Below, piece by piece: positions 10,741 through 21,182 of a stretch of DNA of 64,000 nt. The DNA is from Aquila chrysaetos chrysaetos (Eukaryota > Chordata > Aves > Accipitriformes > Accipitridae). Numbering within the stretch: the first letter of the stretch is position 1; every line of letters starts with the position of its first letter. The notes below the pieces were generated by a model. The model saw nothing but the letters and a program-made list of their open reading frames with translations. It had not been told where the DNA came from and did not search any database. The stretch is from the NCBI RefSeq assembly GCF_900496995.4, contig NC_044018.1, forward strand, positions 6,410,501 to 6,474,500. Direction: 5' to 3'. A program made the position numbers and the translations under genes.

Positions 10741-13180
10741 GAGCGTAAATTGAAGAATGCAAGACACAACATTTAATGTTACAGTACATATATGAGGAAA
10801 CAAAAACAAATGGGAGGGAATACTAAAAATAATAGGAACACAACAATAATGGTCAAAGAAGCCAGAGTTCTTCCTGTTAGGGCCATCAAATAGCATGTTT
10901 TAAAGACAAAAAACAAACAAAAAAAATTCACACAGTGCATTGCTAAGCTGTGCGCTTTCTTCCTGCTAGATGCTATGAATGTCAAATTACATACGTATGT
11001 ATGTGTGTATATATATGTGTGCATGTGTGTGTTTATAGATATGTATATACATACATACATGTATATATAATTCTTGGAAGAAAAATTCATTAATAGGAAT
11101 TAAATACAAAGGTGCCAACTTCCAGATAGTTTCTGAGCAGCCAGCAGCTCGAGGCTGGTTGGTATGTCAGGGCTAACCCTGTTGGATACTTCCCAGACTC
11201 CCTGTTATGACTGCTGTCAGAGACATGATGCTGGGTGGCGTAAACTCCCGCTTTCACCCAGTTTGGCTCTTCTGTCTGCCCTTTGCACATCTAAGTTCAA
11301 ATTTTTCTCATTATTTGTACAAAAGTACTGCTTTTAATGTAAGATATGTTTATATTTTAATTACCCTCCAGATTTGCTACAATCATCTTCAAATTGACAA
11401 CACTTAGCAGAGGTGTTCTCTAATAGAAGTCTCTTTCTTGTTTATGGTTAGATCCAATTTCATGTATCTAAAACAGTTAGTAAGTGTATATTTATAAGTA
11501 ATAGCATTTTATCAGTTGAAGTGAATCACTTTTCAAAACAATTTTGCTAGCCAAGGCTTCCTAGAAGCCGGCAGGGGAGGTTTTAGCCTAAAAGGCTATT
11601 TAAATGTTTATTGTACTTGTCTTCATGGACAAAGTGGAAGTGTAATGATTAGCAAGGGTACCAATACCTGTACTGTATCTAGCAATGTTAGCACACACCA
11701 GCCCTCCTACTTCAGAGGTGAAATATAGGAAACTTCATTGGAGAGGGGACTTGGAACAGCTCTGTTCAAAACGAGCAAGTAGTAAAAGGAAAAAAAATGT
11801 GATCAAGAAACATAGGATTGCATTAAAGCAAACAAACAAGGTGCAGTGCGGTAGTGTCTTTGTGGTAACAAACACAATGGTGGAAAACATTAAAAAGGAA
11901 TATTGGAAGTATACTGAAGTGATGACTGTAATGTAATCAATAGGAATCTTGACATTTCACGTCAGAAACTTCAAGGAAGCAGCAGCTGAGGACAGTTCTC
12001 AGGGAGGCTTGTCAAACTGTTACTAATAAATGAACTCAAAACTTAAATGCAGTCACTCAAATACTGTGCTGTGTGTGCTATGAGAAATTTTTGGCATCTT
12101 GGACAGATTTTTCAGCCATGTTACTAGGAAATTTGACTATGGCTGCTTTTTAGCTGTTTATATTCCACCAAAAATAGGAGTGAGTAGGTCTTAAAAACCT
12201 ACCAAACGTTCAAGTACTGGTGACTTTGTAGCCACAAACGTTTTGTTGTATGCCTGTCACAGACATCATAATCCTTTGACTGTTTTTTTGGGTTTGACTA
12301 TTTGGGTGTCCCTGCACCTGAAGTACCTAATCTGATAAGCATGATTTCAGGGTACTTAATATGCTTGAACCTAACACTATCAAGGGGAAAGTGCTTGGCT
12401 TTTAAGAAGTAATTAAAGTGTCTGCTTTGCAAGGGGGAGATGTCTTTCCAAAAATCTGAGAAGTACCAATTTGCATTCCAGCTACGGACTCGTCGTGGAG
12501 TGGCAACATCCTTTTCAACTTTGGCATGAGGAGTGGGAAGGGGAAAACTGAAAATGTTGATGACCAAAAGGAAAAGAGATAATGGTGGGGGGGAACCACG
12601 GCTGAAGACCAGTATGGGAAAAGACTTCTGGGGATCGGGGAAGAGGGAAGGAACTCTGGGTTCCTTCAGTGTTTCATCCAACAGCTGCTTTTATGTTCTG
12701 CATTAGTCCCTGGTTAAAATATATGCCTTTTGGGGGTGGGGGAGAGACAGGGAGGGGAATACTTGATATGCAAATGCAAACTGTGACATTAACTCTTTAC
12801 TTTGCATTTCTCCAGTAGGTGACCATGGCTATGACAATGCTCTCCCAAGCATGCATCCGTTCCTGGCTGCTCGCGGGCCTGCTTTTCATCGGGGTTACAA
12901 GCAGAGCACAATGAACAACGTTGATATTTACCCCATGATGTGCCACATCCTGGGACTGACACCACAGCCCCACAATGGCACTTTCAGTAACACCAAGTGC
13001 TTGCTCGCTGACCAGTGGTGCACAAATATTCCAGAAGCTATTGGGATAGTTATTGGGGCTTTTATGATACTGACTACTTTCACCTGCATTATAATAATCT
13101 CAAAGAATAGAGTAGCTCCCCCACGGCCATTTTCCCGACTTCAATTACAGTATGATGATGACGATCCTTTAATTGGATAG
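8431..13180 (+). CDS. ENPP4: ENPP4, ectonucleotide pyrophosphatase/phosphodiesterase 4 (three coding exons)
   Basis: Join 8431-9253, 10206-10376, 12816-13180: 1359 nt, 452 aa plus stop, against 453 aa in human. It is a type I membrane ecto-phosphodiesterase; in mammals it cleaves Ap3A to ADP and AMP on endothelium and promotes platelet aggregation. Residues 1-20 are a signal peptide. The NPP catalytic domain shows Asp33 (SFDGFR), the nucleophile Thr69 in TKTFPNH, Asp188 and His192 (EPDASGH), Asp236-His237 (SDHGM) and His335 (GDHGYDN), so all zinc ligands are intact. NxS/T sites are plentiful (for example Asn143, Asn154, Asn171, Asn258). A single membrane span lies near 407-426, followed by a short acidic tail ending DDDDPLIG, as in other ENPP4 proteins. 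It is tail to tail with its paralogue ENPP5. Confidence 0.97.
9254..10205 (+). other. ENPP4: ENPP4 intron between coding exons 1 and 2
   Basis: A 952-bp phase-1 intron, GTAAGT to GGCAG. No other feature is seen. Confidence 0.85.
10206..10376 (+). CDS. ENPP4: ENPP4 second coding exon
   Basis: Acceptor GGCAG ends at 10205 and donor GTAAGT starts at 10377. The 171 nt are phase 1 in and out. It encodes residues 275-331, with the family segment [18 protein letters not shown] and a VADEGW motif shared with ENPP5. Confidence 0.93.
10708..10737. repeat. (TA)n microsatellite
   Basis: About 14 uninterrupted TA units in an ENPP4 intron. Confidence 0.95.
10990..11070. repeat. Mixed TA/TG/CATA simple repeat
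   Basis: Interspersed TATG, TGTG, ATAT and CATA units in the ENPP4 intron. Confidence 0.85.
12816..13180 (+). CDS. ENPP4: ENPP4 last coding exon
   Basis: The acceptor CTCCAG ends at 12815; using it gives LGDHGYDN, as in mammalian ENPP4. A second AG three bases later would also stay in frame (CDHGYDN) but matches the family less well. The exon carries the last zinc ligand, His335, the membrane span and the cytoplasmic tail. Stop TAG is at 13178-13180. Confidence 0.93.
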
Positions 13181-13560
13181 CATGCAGGGAGCCTGGTCTC
13201 ACTTGCTAAATAGTGATTTCAGGAAAAAGAGTTTGAACTTGCACTGGATGGCATTCTTTGATGCACTTTAATGGTATCTGTATAAAATACTGTACAGCCA
13301 GATCTTGTTAACTTGTTTGTATGTGCTACCTGACTAGGAGTCCTGTAAAAATATTTTCGGAACAAAAGGGTGAACAGGTGGCTTTCTGCTGGAGGAGATG
13401 CTTAACAAAATAAGGATGCTTAGTTTTTCCCTCAAGCCTTTGAACATTTTCCAAATTAAATTCCAGAGTATGAACTAGCCAGGATAGATTAAGTGAATTT
13501 TAACATTTGTAAATTATAATTGGTTTTTTGTATTATTAAATTTAAATTAATGGTGACTTC
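13181..13560 (+). other. ENPP4: ENPP4 3' UTR with candidate polyadenylation signal
   Basis: Sequence directly downstream of the ENPP4 stop. An ATTAAA hexamer at 13535-13540, followed by a GT/T-rich stretch, is a plausible cleavage signal and would give a 3' UTR of about 370 nt. Later hexamers exist, so longer isoforms cannot be excluded. Confidence 0.5.
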
Positions 13561-16500
13561 TTTTATTGTTCTTGTACCTGTATTGGAAAGATCTTTTTTT
13601 TGTAAGAGTTGGAAGTTGTATTTGGACAGTCTGTTCTGATTTGTTCTTAAATTTGGGGATAGAGGGTGTAGAGAAGATCCAATACTTCTGTTTCAACCCT
13701 AAGCCAGCAATATGACAAGAAACTGGTGAGAAGGAAAATGGAAGTTGGTGAGGAAAGAATTGGTGCATATCACTTCTATTTTGAGCAATAAGTATGTGGT
13801 TCAGCAGTTACAACACGGGGCAGATGGCTCTGACATTTCTAGACGTGTGTCTGTGGATGTCTTAGTTCCACAGTTCCTGCACTCGGAGAGTTCGGATGGT
13901 AGTACTTGCTTATCTCACGGATGCCGATTTAATCTGAGAATCCTTGGATTACTCAGTTTAATGGGCTGTAGTAGTAAAATTACTGCTTCTAAACCCTGTG
14001 AAAAGTTTTTCAGGTGTAAACTCTGCTGTAGGTGGTTCTGACCTGTGTACCAGCTGATAGTTATCTTTTGAAGGCTGTCATGTGCTAAAAAGCAACAGCT
14101 GGAAGTTTGACATGCAATCATCAAGCAAGGATTCCAAACTCTTATTTTAAACCCTGGAAATTTAAGGGGAAAAAAGTAATTTCTTTTTTGAGATAAGATC
14201 TGTTACCTGTACTGTCTAAGTTGTATAGATGTAAAGTTCTGGTGAAGACCAGTGCTAATGGTTCTCTTAACTGAAACTCTTTTGATTCCTTGTTAATGGT
14301 CAAGTTTAGTAACTTGCCATAAGAAAAAATTAATTTGATTTAGAAAGCCTTAGTGGTACCTTACCTTTTAGTGAGGAAAGAATGTGAGTTAAATTGTTAA
14401 TGCTAACCCAAAAAAAGAACTATAGTTACCAAGTCCATTTCCTACAAGTTTGATGGTTTTAAGAAATGAGAGAGCTGAGGCACCTGGTAGCATGCAACAT
14501 GGTTTCTTGTTCACAAGCTCAAATTCCATGCAATTTGGTATTAGCCATGGACTACCTTTTAGTGATCCAACTGGAAGGAAGTATGGACTTCAGAGGGAAG
14601 GGTTACTTTTAACTGCCCACTGAAAAAAATACATTTGAGTTTTAAAAATGGTTTGTGGAAGCTTTACTAATTTGTATCTTTCTCTTTGAGGATTCTGTTT
14701 TACTGATTAAAAACACAATACAAAAACTAACCTGTTCTGGTTTTTCACCCCCCTTAAACTACTATTACTACTTATTGACTAATGCTTTACTCTGGATTAA
14801 TCTGAACTTGAAAGAGGCTCAGGCCCCTTGAAAAATCTGTACCGTTACTGACAGTATACTGGATTTTAGGCTGTTGATATAATAGAGCAATAACTAGACT
14901 GAACACAGAAGTCACTTTCTTATCCTGCTGGAAGATTTAAAGTAATTAATTACATACAGTAAGAGGTCAGGTTAATGAGTAACTATGAAGTGAATGTTTT
15001 GCAGGGTAGAACCCAGGCTTAGAGATGCTGTAAAAGGGAGGATGCTGGAATTCCTATGTTGGAGAGAGCTGTTAGTTTTTTTTGATTTTGCTAATAACAG
15101 CTGCTACCCTCAGAGGGTGGCAGACTTGCTGGGAGCTGCTTTGCATCATCTATATATGGAAAGGCTTGCCTCAGCTAAGTTATCTTTATCTTTCTGGCAG
15201 ATGTCGTAAGACCAAACTGTACTGTCCTCTACCTGTGAGGGTTTTTCTCCTAGATGCTAAAGCTGATTGATTGATTAGCACAGTATATGCTCCACTCTAC
15301 TCTTCCTTTCTTCCTCCTTCCCCCAAATAGTTGTCATACAGTGTGTGACTGATGTGCTTTCAGTTCCTCTCTGCATCACTACCACAGGCCAGGTGTCAAG
15401 GTTACCACCAAAATTTTAATTACCAGAAATGTAAATGTTGACTGAAGTGCAATGGCAGCACTCTAATCTCAAATACAAATATTGTTACAGATGGGGAAAT
15501 CTAGGTCTAAATGCATTTCTCCTCCTAGCTCTGGTTAGCTCCTGGTAAGAACTGCTATAGGCAACTGAGCTCTTATCAAACCAGAAAGTGAGTGGTAGTA
15601 TCTAGCAGAGATCCTTATGACCCTCTACTCCTCCCTTTAGCATTGAGACTAAACAGTGCTGTTGTAGGAAGGGTTTAAAGAGAAAGTTTAAGTATTAATC
15701 AAGAAATAGGATAAACTACGTGCCAATTGCATTGCTAATTATTTTCAATTCCAAAGATGCAGTATGTTCTATAGAATGCTGAGTATTCTTCCTGGCACAG
15801 TTCTATGCTGCTGGCAGGGAGGGTTCAAAGTAGCTCTTGTACATCCAGGATTTCATACAGATCATGTACAAATCAAGAGAATCTAGAAAAACACCTCTTT
15901 CTCCTTAGAGACAAAGTTGATATATTTAAAGATGATTATATTTTTTTTTAAATAGTGTTAGTGCCTTAAACATGATGAAATATTTCCACTACCTAGTTAC
16001 GGTTTGTATGAATTATTGCTTGTGAAAGTCAGCAGCTGATTTCCTTTTGAATAGCGAATTCAAGACAAGAACATAAGCAGCTGTGGCTTCCGCCTTCCTC
16101 AAAGCTGTGATAAAGGAGACATCCCACAACAGTTTGTGGCAACATGTAATGACTTGCTAAATATACACAACTCTGCAATGTTCATACAGGGCATATTAAT
16201 TTAGGAGAACTTCTTAACACTTAAACTAGCACTGAAGTTTAGAAGGCAATAGGGGAAGTTCGTAACACTTACTTCCCAGTAGTAAAGACTGATGTTTCAT
16301 TATATTGACTGCCTCCAAAAAGGAACTCTCAACACTGGGTAAAGAAGCCTTAAAACATCCACCCCTCTGGGTTTGTATGCTTTTTGTCCATTAGCACCAG
16401 GAAATGGTTCCAGAATTGAGGCAATTTCAACTAACTATAGGTCCAAAACACTTGTTTCAGGGGGAAGTTTAACTTCCTATAAATTGAAAAGAATGTATTA

Positions 16501-17020
16501 CCTATGAAAATAAACCAACAAACAACATCATGTACCTCCAAGGATCAGACCACAGGGATATATGGTTACTTTAAATATGCATGGTACCACCTTTTACTGT
16601 TTTTTGCAATAATAGAGATTTGTTAATATGATTCAGATTAGGATTTCGTTATGGAAGGGCCATCCATTTGCAATGCTGCAGATACCACTATTGAACTTGC
16701 CACTTTCATGTGCTTCCAACAATTTTTGTAGTCTAACATCTAATAAATGCTTCCATTACCTTTACTGTAGTACAAACATGGCATTTCTTGAAAGATACGT
16801 ACAGCAGCATAGGCATGGCCAAGACAGCATCCATGGCCACTATTTAAGCAGAGAAAAAGATTTGGAAGTAAGCCTGTTATATTTGCATTTTACAAAGCAG
16901 CAGGACTCAACAACTGCGCCTTTGTCATTCTGCCCACACACAGCTCAAGATTGTGTTGTTCCACGCTTCTGAGAAGTCACACTGCACAACCCTTCATGTG
17001 ATAATAGGCATTTTTGCACC
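13561..17020. other. Tail-to-tail interval between ENPP4 and ENPP5
   Basis: Unique AT-rich sequence, possibly partly extended 3' UTR of ENPP4. The open frames (for example about 16628-16972) are short, lack junctions and resemble no family. Nothing further is supported. Confidence 0.5.
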
Positions 17021-17048
17021 TTTTTTTTTTTTTGAGACCGCATTTATT
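17021..17048 (-). terminator. Minus-strand polyadenylation signal followed by an A-run
   Basis: On the minus strand AATAAA (17043-17048) is followed 10 nt later by 13 A residues (17021-17033). A second AATAAA lies at 17098-17103. This looks like the 3' end of a minus-strand transcript, either ENPP5 with a 3.8-kb UTR or a separate downstream transcript. The genomic A-run directly after the signal is also what a retroposed mRNA tail would look like. Confidence 0.5.
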
Positions 17049-18582
17049 GTTAACAGCTTTACTGCAGCTCTTTACCAAGAAAGTCTGGAAGACATTTTTT
17101 ATTAAAGAAAGAAACTGTTATTTCCACTTACAGTAGCAAGGTGGGAAACAAGGAGCCTTTTATATAAGAAAGTTCTATCACACTTCCAGTTATTTTTAAT
17201 AAAGGCATACACTATGGAGTACAAGAAATAGTTGGGATACATATGAGTTAAGGCCATTCTCCCCCAGCCATCCCCCCCCAACTCAAGTTTTTTTCCAGAA
17301 GTGTTTTTAAATGAAGCAAGCACTCAATGCTTGATGGCGCTACAGCAAAGATGTATTTCAACTTCAGCATTTCCAAACGGGAAGAAACAAAGAAAAGGTT
17401 TGACATCTCAAAGTATGCTTCACAGGTCAATAATGAAAGACAAAATCATGCAACCTTCTCAGCTTCCAAGCTTAACTTACAGGTACTATACAGTGTACAC
17501 TTTCCAATGTACATCATAAAAAGTATCATATACACAGAAACCAAATCGCACCTCCTCCCCAACGAAAACGGAGTCTGAAAAAAATCTCACATCACATCAG
17601 AGAAAAAGTTGGTATTTTTCTCCAGTGACATTATATGTGCTTTCAATTTGATTAGGCATACACCCAACAACTTAAAACAGTGTTTAACACTGGCTAGGCA
17701 AATACCCTAACAAGGTAACTACTCAAGAGGTACCTGCAAATAGACCTAAGCAATAAAGGAAACATGTTTACACCTAAACTGAAATACCCAAATGCTGAAA
17801 GATTCCCTTCAGTTTTCTATAAAGTTTCATTTTACCCTCCTCAAAGAAGGGTTTTACAGTGCAATACAGAACAACAACATCAAGAATTCTCATGTTTGTG
17901 TTACCAGTCTATTTTGACTATTATTGTTCCCACACCCTTTGTGAGGGAAAGCCTACTGCTCTTCCATTGTTGCATGTTTGGGCAGGCAAACCTAAGGCCC
18001 AGGATGACTGAACAACACTGACCAACTTTGCCCCCTCCTTAAAATCAAGGGTCAGTTTGGCTGATGATAGAACTACACCTGTCACAATTAAAAAAGTGGG
18101 AGTTTAATGAACACCTCTGAGGTTACAATCCAGTTATTTTTACATCTGCCATAAGCATTGCTATGAAATTACTGCAATAAGAAAAAATTTCTATTAAAGA
18201 AGCAGGTTCCAAAGTGAGAAAGTGTGCAACTGAAGTAGCTACAGGAGAGGATTACAGCATCTCCAATTTTTAGTGTTATTCCCTTAACTAAGCCTGTAGA
18301 TCTTTCTTTAAAACACACACGAAACTTGTACTACAATTGTTTCTAAGTTGCAAATAAGCAAAAGGTGGACTCAATGCATCAATTTGCTATCTGCCATCCA
18401 CTTTTTGGAAGGTAGCTAGGGAAGTGATTAGTAACAATTTAGAGGTTTAGGTTTTCTACTCAGACTTCCCCATCCTCTCTAGAAACTACTGTGAACATCA
18501 TTACTGCTTTCATCTTTCAGCCTGAAAAGCCCCTGCAGCATTCATTTTTAGCTGGCATCAGCAAATGAAACTTAAGACATAC

Positions 18583-19986
18583 CTAATCGTCAGCTCCACT
18601 AAGAATCAGCTTTACAGTATCAGGCACACCTAACCCAGATGTTTTGCTTCAGTGTTTTCTTAAGAAAATGGCAAGGTAGGAAAACAAGGCTGTATGCAGA
18701 ACAGTAACAGCAGAATTGCAGAGATGAGTCAGATTAAGTTACACAAGACTTCATACATATCCCCCAAATTAAGGGGCTGTCCTCCAACAGATCTGCTAGT
18801 TTCCTGCCTCCCTAAAGCTACTATTACAGCTAGACTTTCAGCATATACCTTAAGTTGGAGTCTTTCATTGCCTTCCCTCTCAAGAACTCATTGCAGCTAG
18901 TTGTGGTCTCTGGAAACTCCCACATCTGCCTGCAAAACAGCTTAATGTTAAGCAAGTGTCCGTGCCATCACAGAGGAATCCAACAGATTACTTCCGACGC
19001 AGTGAGCACCAGAGAGTCATCACGGAGGCAGCGAGAAGCAAGCTCCCTTCTGAACTCACCTAGATACCATTCATTAAGTCTGGAATTAAGTTCAGCAAAA
19101 TGAGTCTTGTACTTGCAGTTAGACAGCTTGTTGCAGCTCCTTGCTAGGTCTGCTAGCAACCCTCCCAATTGCAGTATTAGACTGTTAGTCACACCATTAG
19201 TTTGACAGAGCACATCCAAGGCCAAGATGTTCCCATCTTTGCCCTCTGCTGGGTGCTGTAGATAAAGCAATAAATTGCACTTAGAGAAATACCCGACTGA
19301 GTGTTTGTGTGAATCTTGAAAGGTTCTTTCTCCTTCAGGCACTGTACTCGGAAGCAAAGTGCAGAGAAATACTAACTGACACAGGGAGGGGAAAAAAAAA
19401 AATTCAGCTTTCGAACAAGTCTGACAACTAGACAACTTTTCTCACTTCATACCATGTTTTTCATACAAACCTGAGTCAGCAGCTTCTCAACTACTATTTA
19501 AGTGAGCTTATCAATAAAACCACAAATAGCAAGAAGATTAATTGCCCCACACAAAAGAATCAGAGTAATATATAGTTTTGTTGACTCAGAATTAATAATT
19601 TTCCCTGACAGAGACTTTCCTCTGGAAGAACAAACTCAGTCTTACACTTTTTTTCATATTAAAGTGTGCTTTTTCAGATTTAAGAGTATATATGGCTTAG
19701 GATTTATACGGCTGTTCCTTAAATTGTGTGCCTAATCCTACTCACCAAATTCTAAGGTCCACCCAGACATATCATATAAAACACAAGATAGCAAGCCAAA
19801 CTCATACTAGAGAAGTCTCACACTAGAGAAGAGTTTCCAGCAATGGGTCAGATGTTACACCCAGTGACAAGCACTCTTGAAAACAGCTTGTACATGTAAG
19901 TTCCTTAACTGATTCATCTGCCTTATTCTGAAAGAACCCTCTTACCCCGGAAATACAAGATTCCATTTGGATATACAGGTGTTGTG
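18583..19986 (-). other. Candidate unrecognised spliced exons on the minus strand
   Basis: The best-supported exon is 19060-19255: acceptor TTTATCTACAG, donor CTAG|GTGAGT, 196 nt, 65 codons open in one frame only, phase 0 in and phase 1 out. The peptide is leucine-rich and looks helical (NILALDVLCQ, LILQLGGLLADLARS). Possible partners, in compatible phase but with weaker splice sites, are 18583-18629 (15 more codons, then TAG), 19471-19493 (ends CTCAG|GTTTGT) and about 19861-19986 (open, with an in-frame ATG). Two further ORF/splice combinations (18849-18929 and near 20650) do not join cleanly. I do not recognise the protein. It may be a small gene, a lncRNA, a decayed gene or coincidence. 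It lies just downstream of ENPP5 on the same strand. Confidence 0.3.
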
Positions 19987-20064
19987 CTTGTATGTGTCTT
20001 TAAACTGCCAGCTACATGGAATTCTTAGAAAATTTAGTCCAGCGTACAGGAAACAGTAGAAAAA

Positions 20065-20125
20065 GTAAAGACCTACATTTACCAAAAATCATACCTAAAA
20101 TTGTAAAGACCTATATTTACCTAAA
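20065..20125. repeat. Two-copy tandem duplication, 38-bp period
   Basis: GTAAAGACCTACATTTACC is followed 38 bp later by GTAAAGACCTATATTTACC. Most of the second unit then runs into poly-A. Confidence 0.75.
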
Positions 20126-20811
20126 AAAAAAAAAAAACAACTTAAAAAAAACCAAGTAGTTTAATGCTGATTGCTAAAGGCAATACCACCTAGATTCATA
20201 TTTTGGGGCTACAGTTAACACAGTACTTTAAATAAATATGTCTAACTCTAAATTTAGACACTTAGCATTGCATGACCTAGCTTAATAATAATGTTGTTTT
20301 CTGCAGGATTTAGTCCACCAAGCTATGTGTAATGGTGATCCATGCAAAAGTTTCCTTGGGCAAGGAATTACAAAAAAAACCCAAAGGAGTCTATTCACAT
20401 TCAGTGACTTGTTAGAATCTAAGAGACTTTAAAAAAGCCTCTCAAAAGAAGAAGAGGGGGTCGAAAATTAAATCACCACATAACAGTCTGTGAAGTGCAC
20501 CTCAGTTGATGTTATTTCCCTAAAAGTAGCTCAGAATGAGGTATTCAAGGTCTATTGTCACTACACATCTACATACATACACAGCTTTCCGCGTTTACCT
20601 AGAATATTTTCAACGTCTGAAGGATTTAGCAGTGGTAGGGTGAAACAGAAACATGCTCTTTCTCTGCATACCTAGTACGTACATACGCCATGGTACCAAT
20701 GGATCAGCATCCATTTCCTTTTAGTCCACATATTTATGCTAATCCACCTCTATTAATTTTTTTTGTATAACCTTATTTTAAGCATCAAACAGGAAATAGT
20801 ACCAAATGTTA

Positions 20812-21182
20812 CTAATCTTGCAACAGTGGCTGGGCAGCTTCAGTATGTTGCATTTGCATGGTATTTGCTTGGGTGAGGATAAAATGCTTAACAAAAACTG
20901 CAATAAAAACCATAACAAGAAAGCTGCCCAGAAAGACTCCTACAACAGTAGCATAGGTGTCTGCTCCAAAGGCTACAGGAACTTCTTCAGCAAGTATATC
21001 TTTCACAGCGTTGAACGAACCATTGTTTGGCAGTGGGTTAATATCAAGTAGATGGCACAGCAAGGGGTACAAGTCTGTAGCATTCATGACTTCTTTGGTG
21101 GCATTCTTTCTGAAAGCAGGCCCAACTGCCAAAAAAATTGGATGCATTTCTGGTAAGATGTTGTCATATCCATGATTACCAA
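20812..21182 (-). CDS. ENPP5: ENPP5 last coding exon
   Basis: The acceptor TTTATTTCTAG ends at 21183. The exon encodes GNHGYDN with the last zinc ligand, the membrane span and the tail; stop TAG is at 20812-20814. Upstream codons in the open frame are intronic. Confidence 0.93.

Larger units (their letters stand above)
10377..12815 (+). other. ENPP4: ENPP4 intron between coding exons 2 and 3
   Basis: A 2.4-kb phase-1 intron. It contains a pure TA run (10708-10737) and a mixed TA/TG/CATA microsatellite (about 10990-11070). The open frames in it are not supported as genes. Confidence 0.85.

Noticed and set aside
18849-18929. 81-nt exon-like block (acceptor TTTTGCAG, donor AAG|GTATAT)
   Set aside because: It is open only in a frame that does not join the 19060-19255 exon; in the matching phase it hits a stop. 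Kept only as part of the uncertainty about that locus.
20650-20735. Short ATG-led frame just downstream of ENPP5 with a donor-like GTATGC
   Set aside because: The implied intron to the next exon-like piece would be only 55 nt and the next exon 18 nt. Probably coincidence in the ENPP5 3' UTR.
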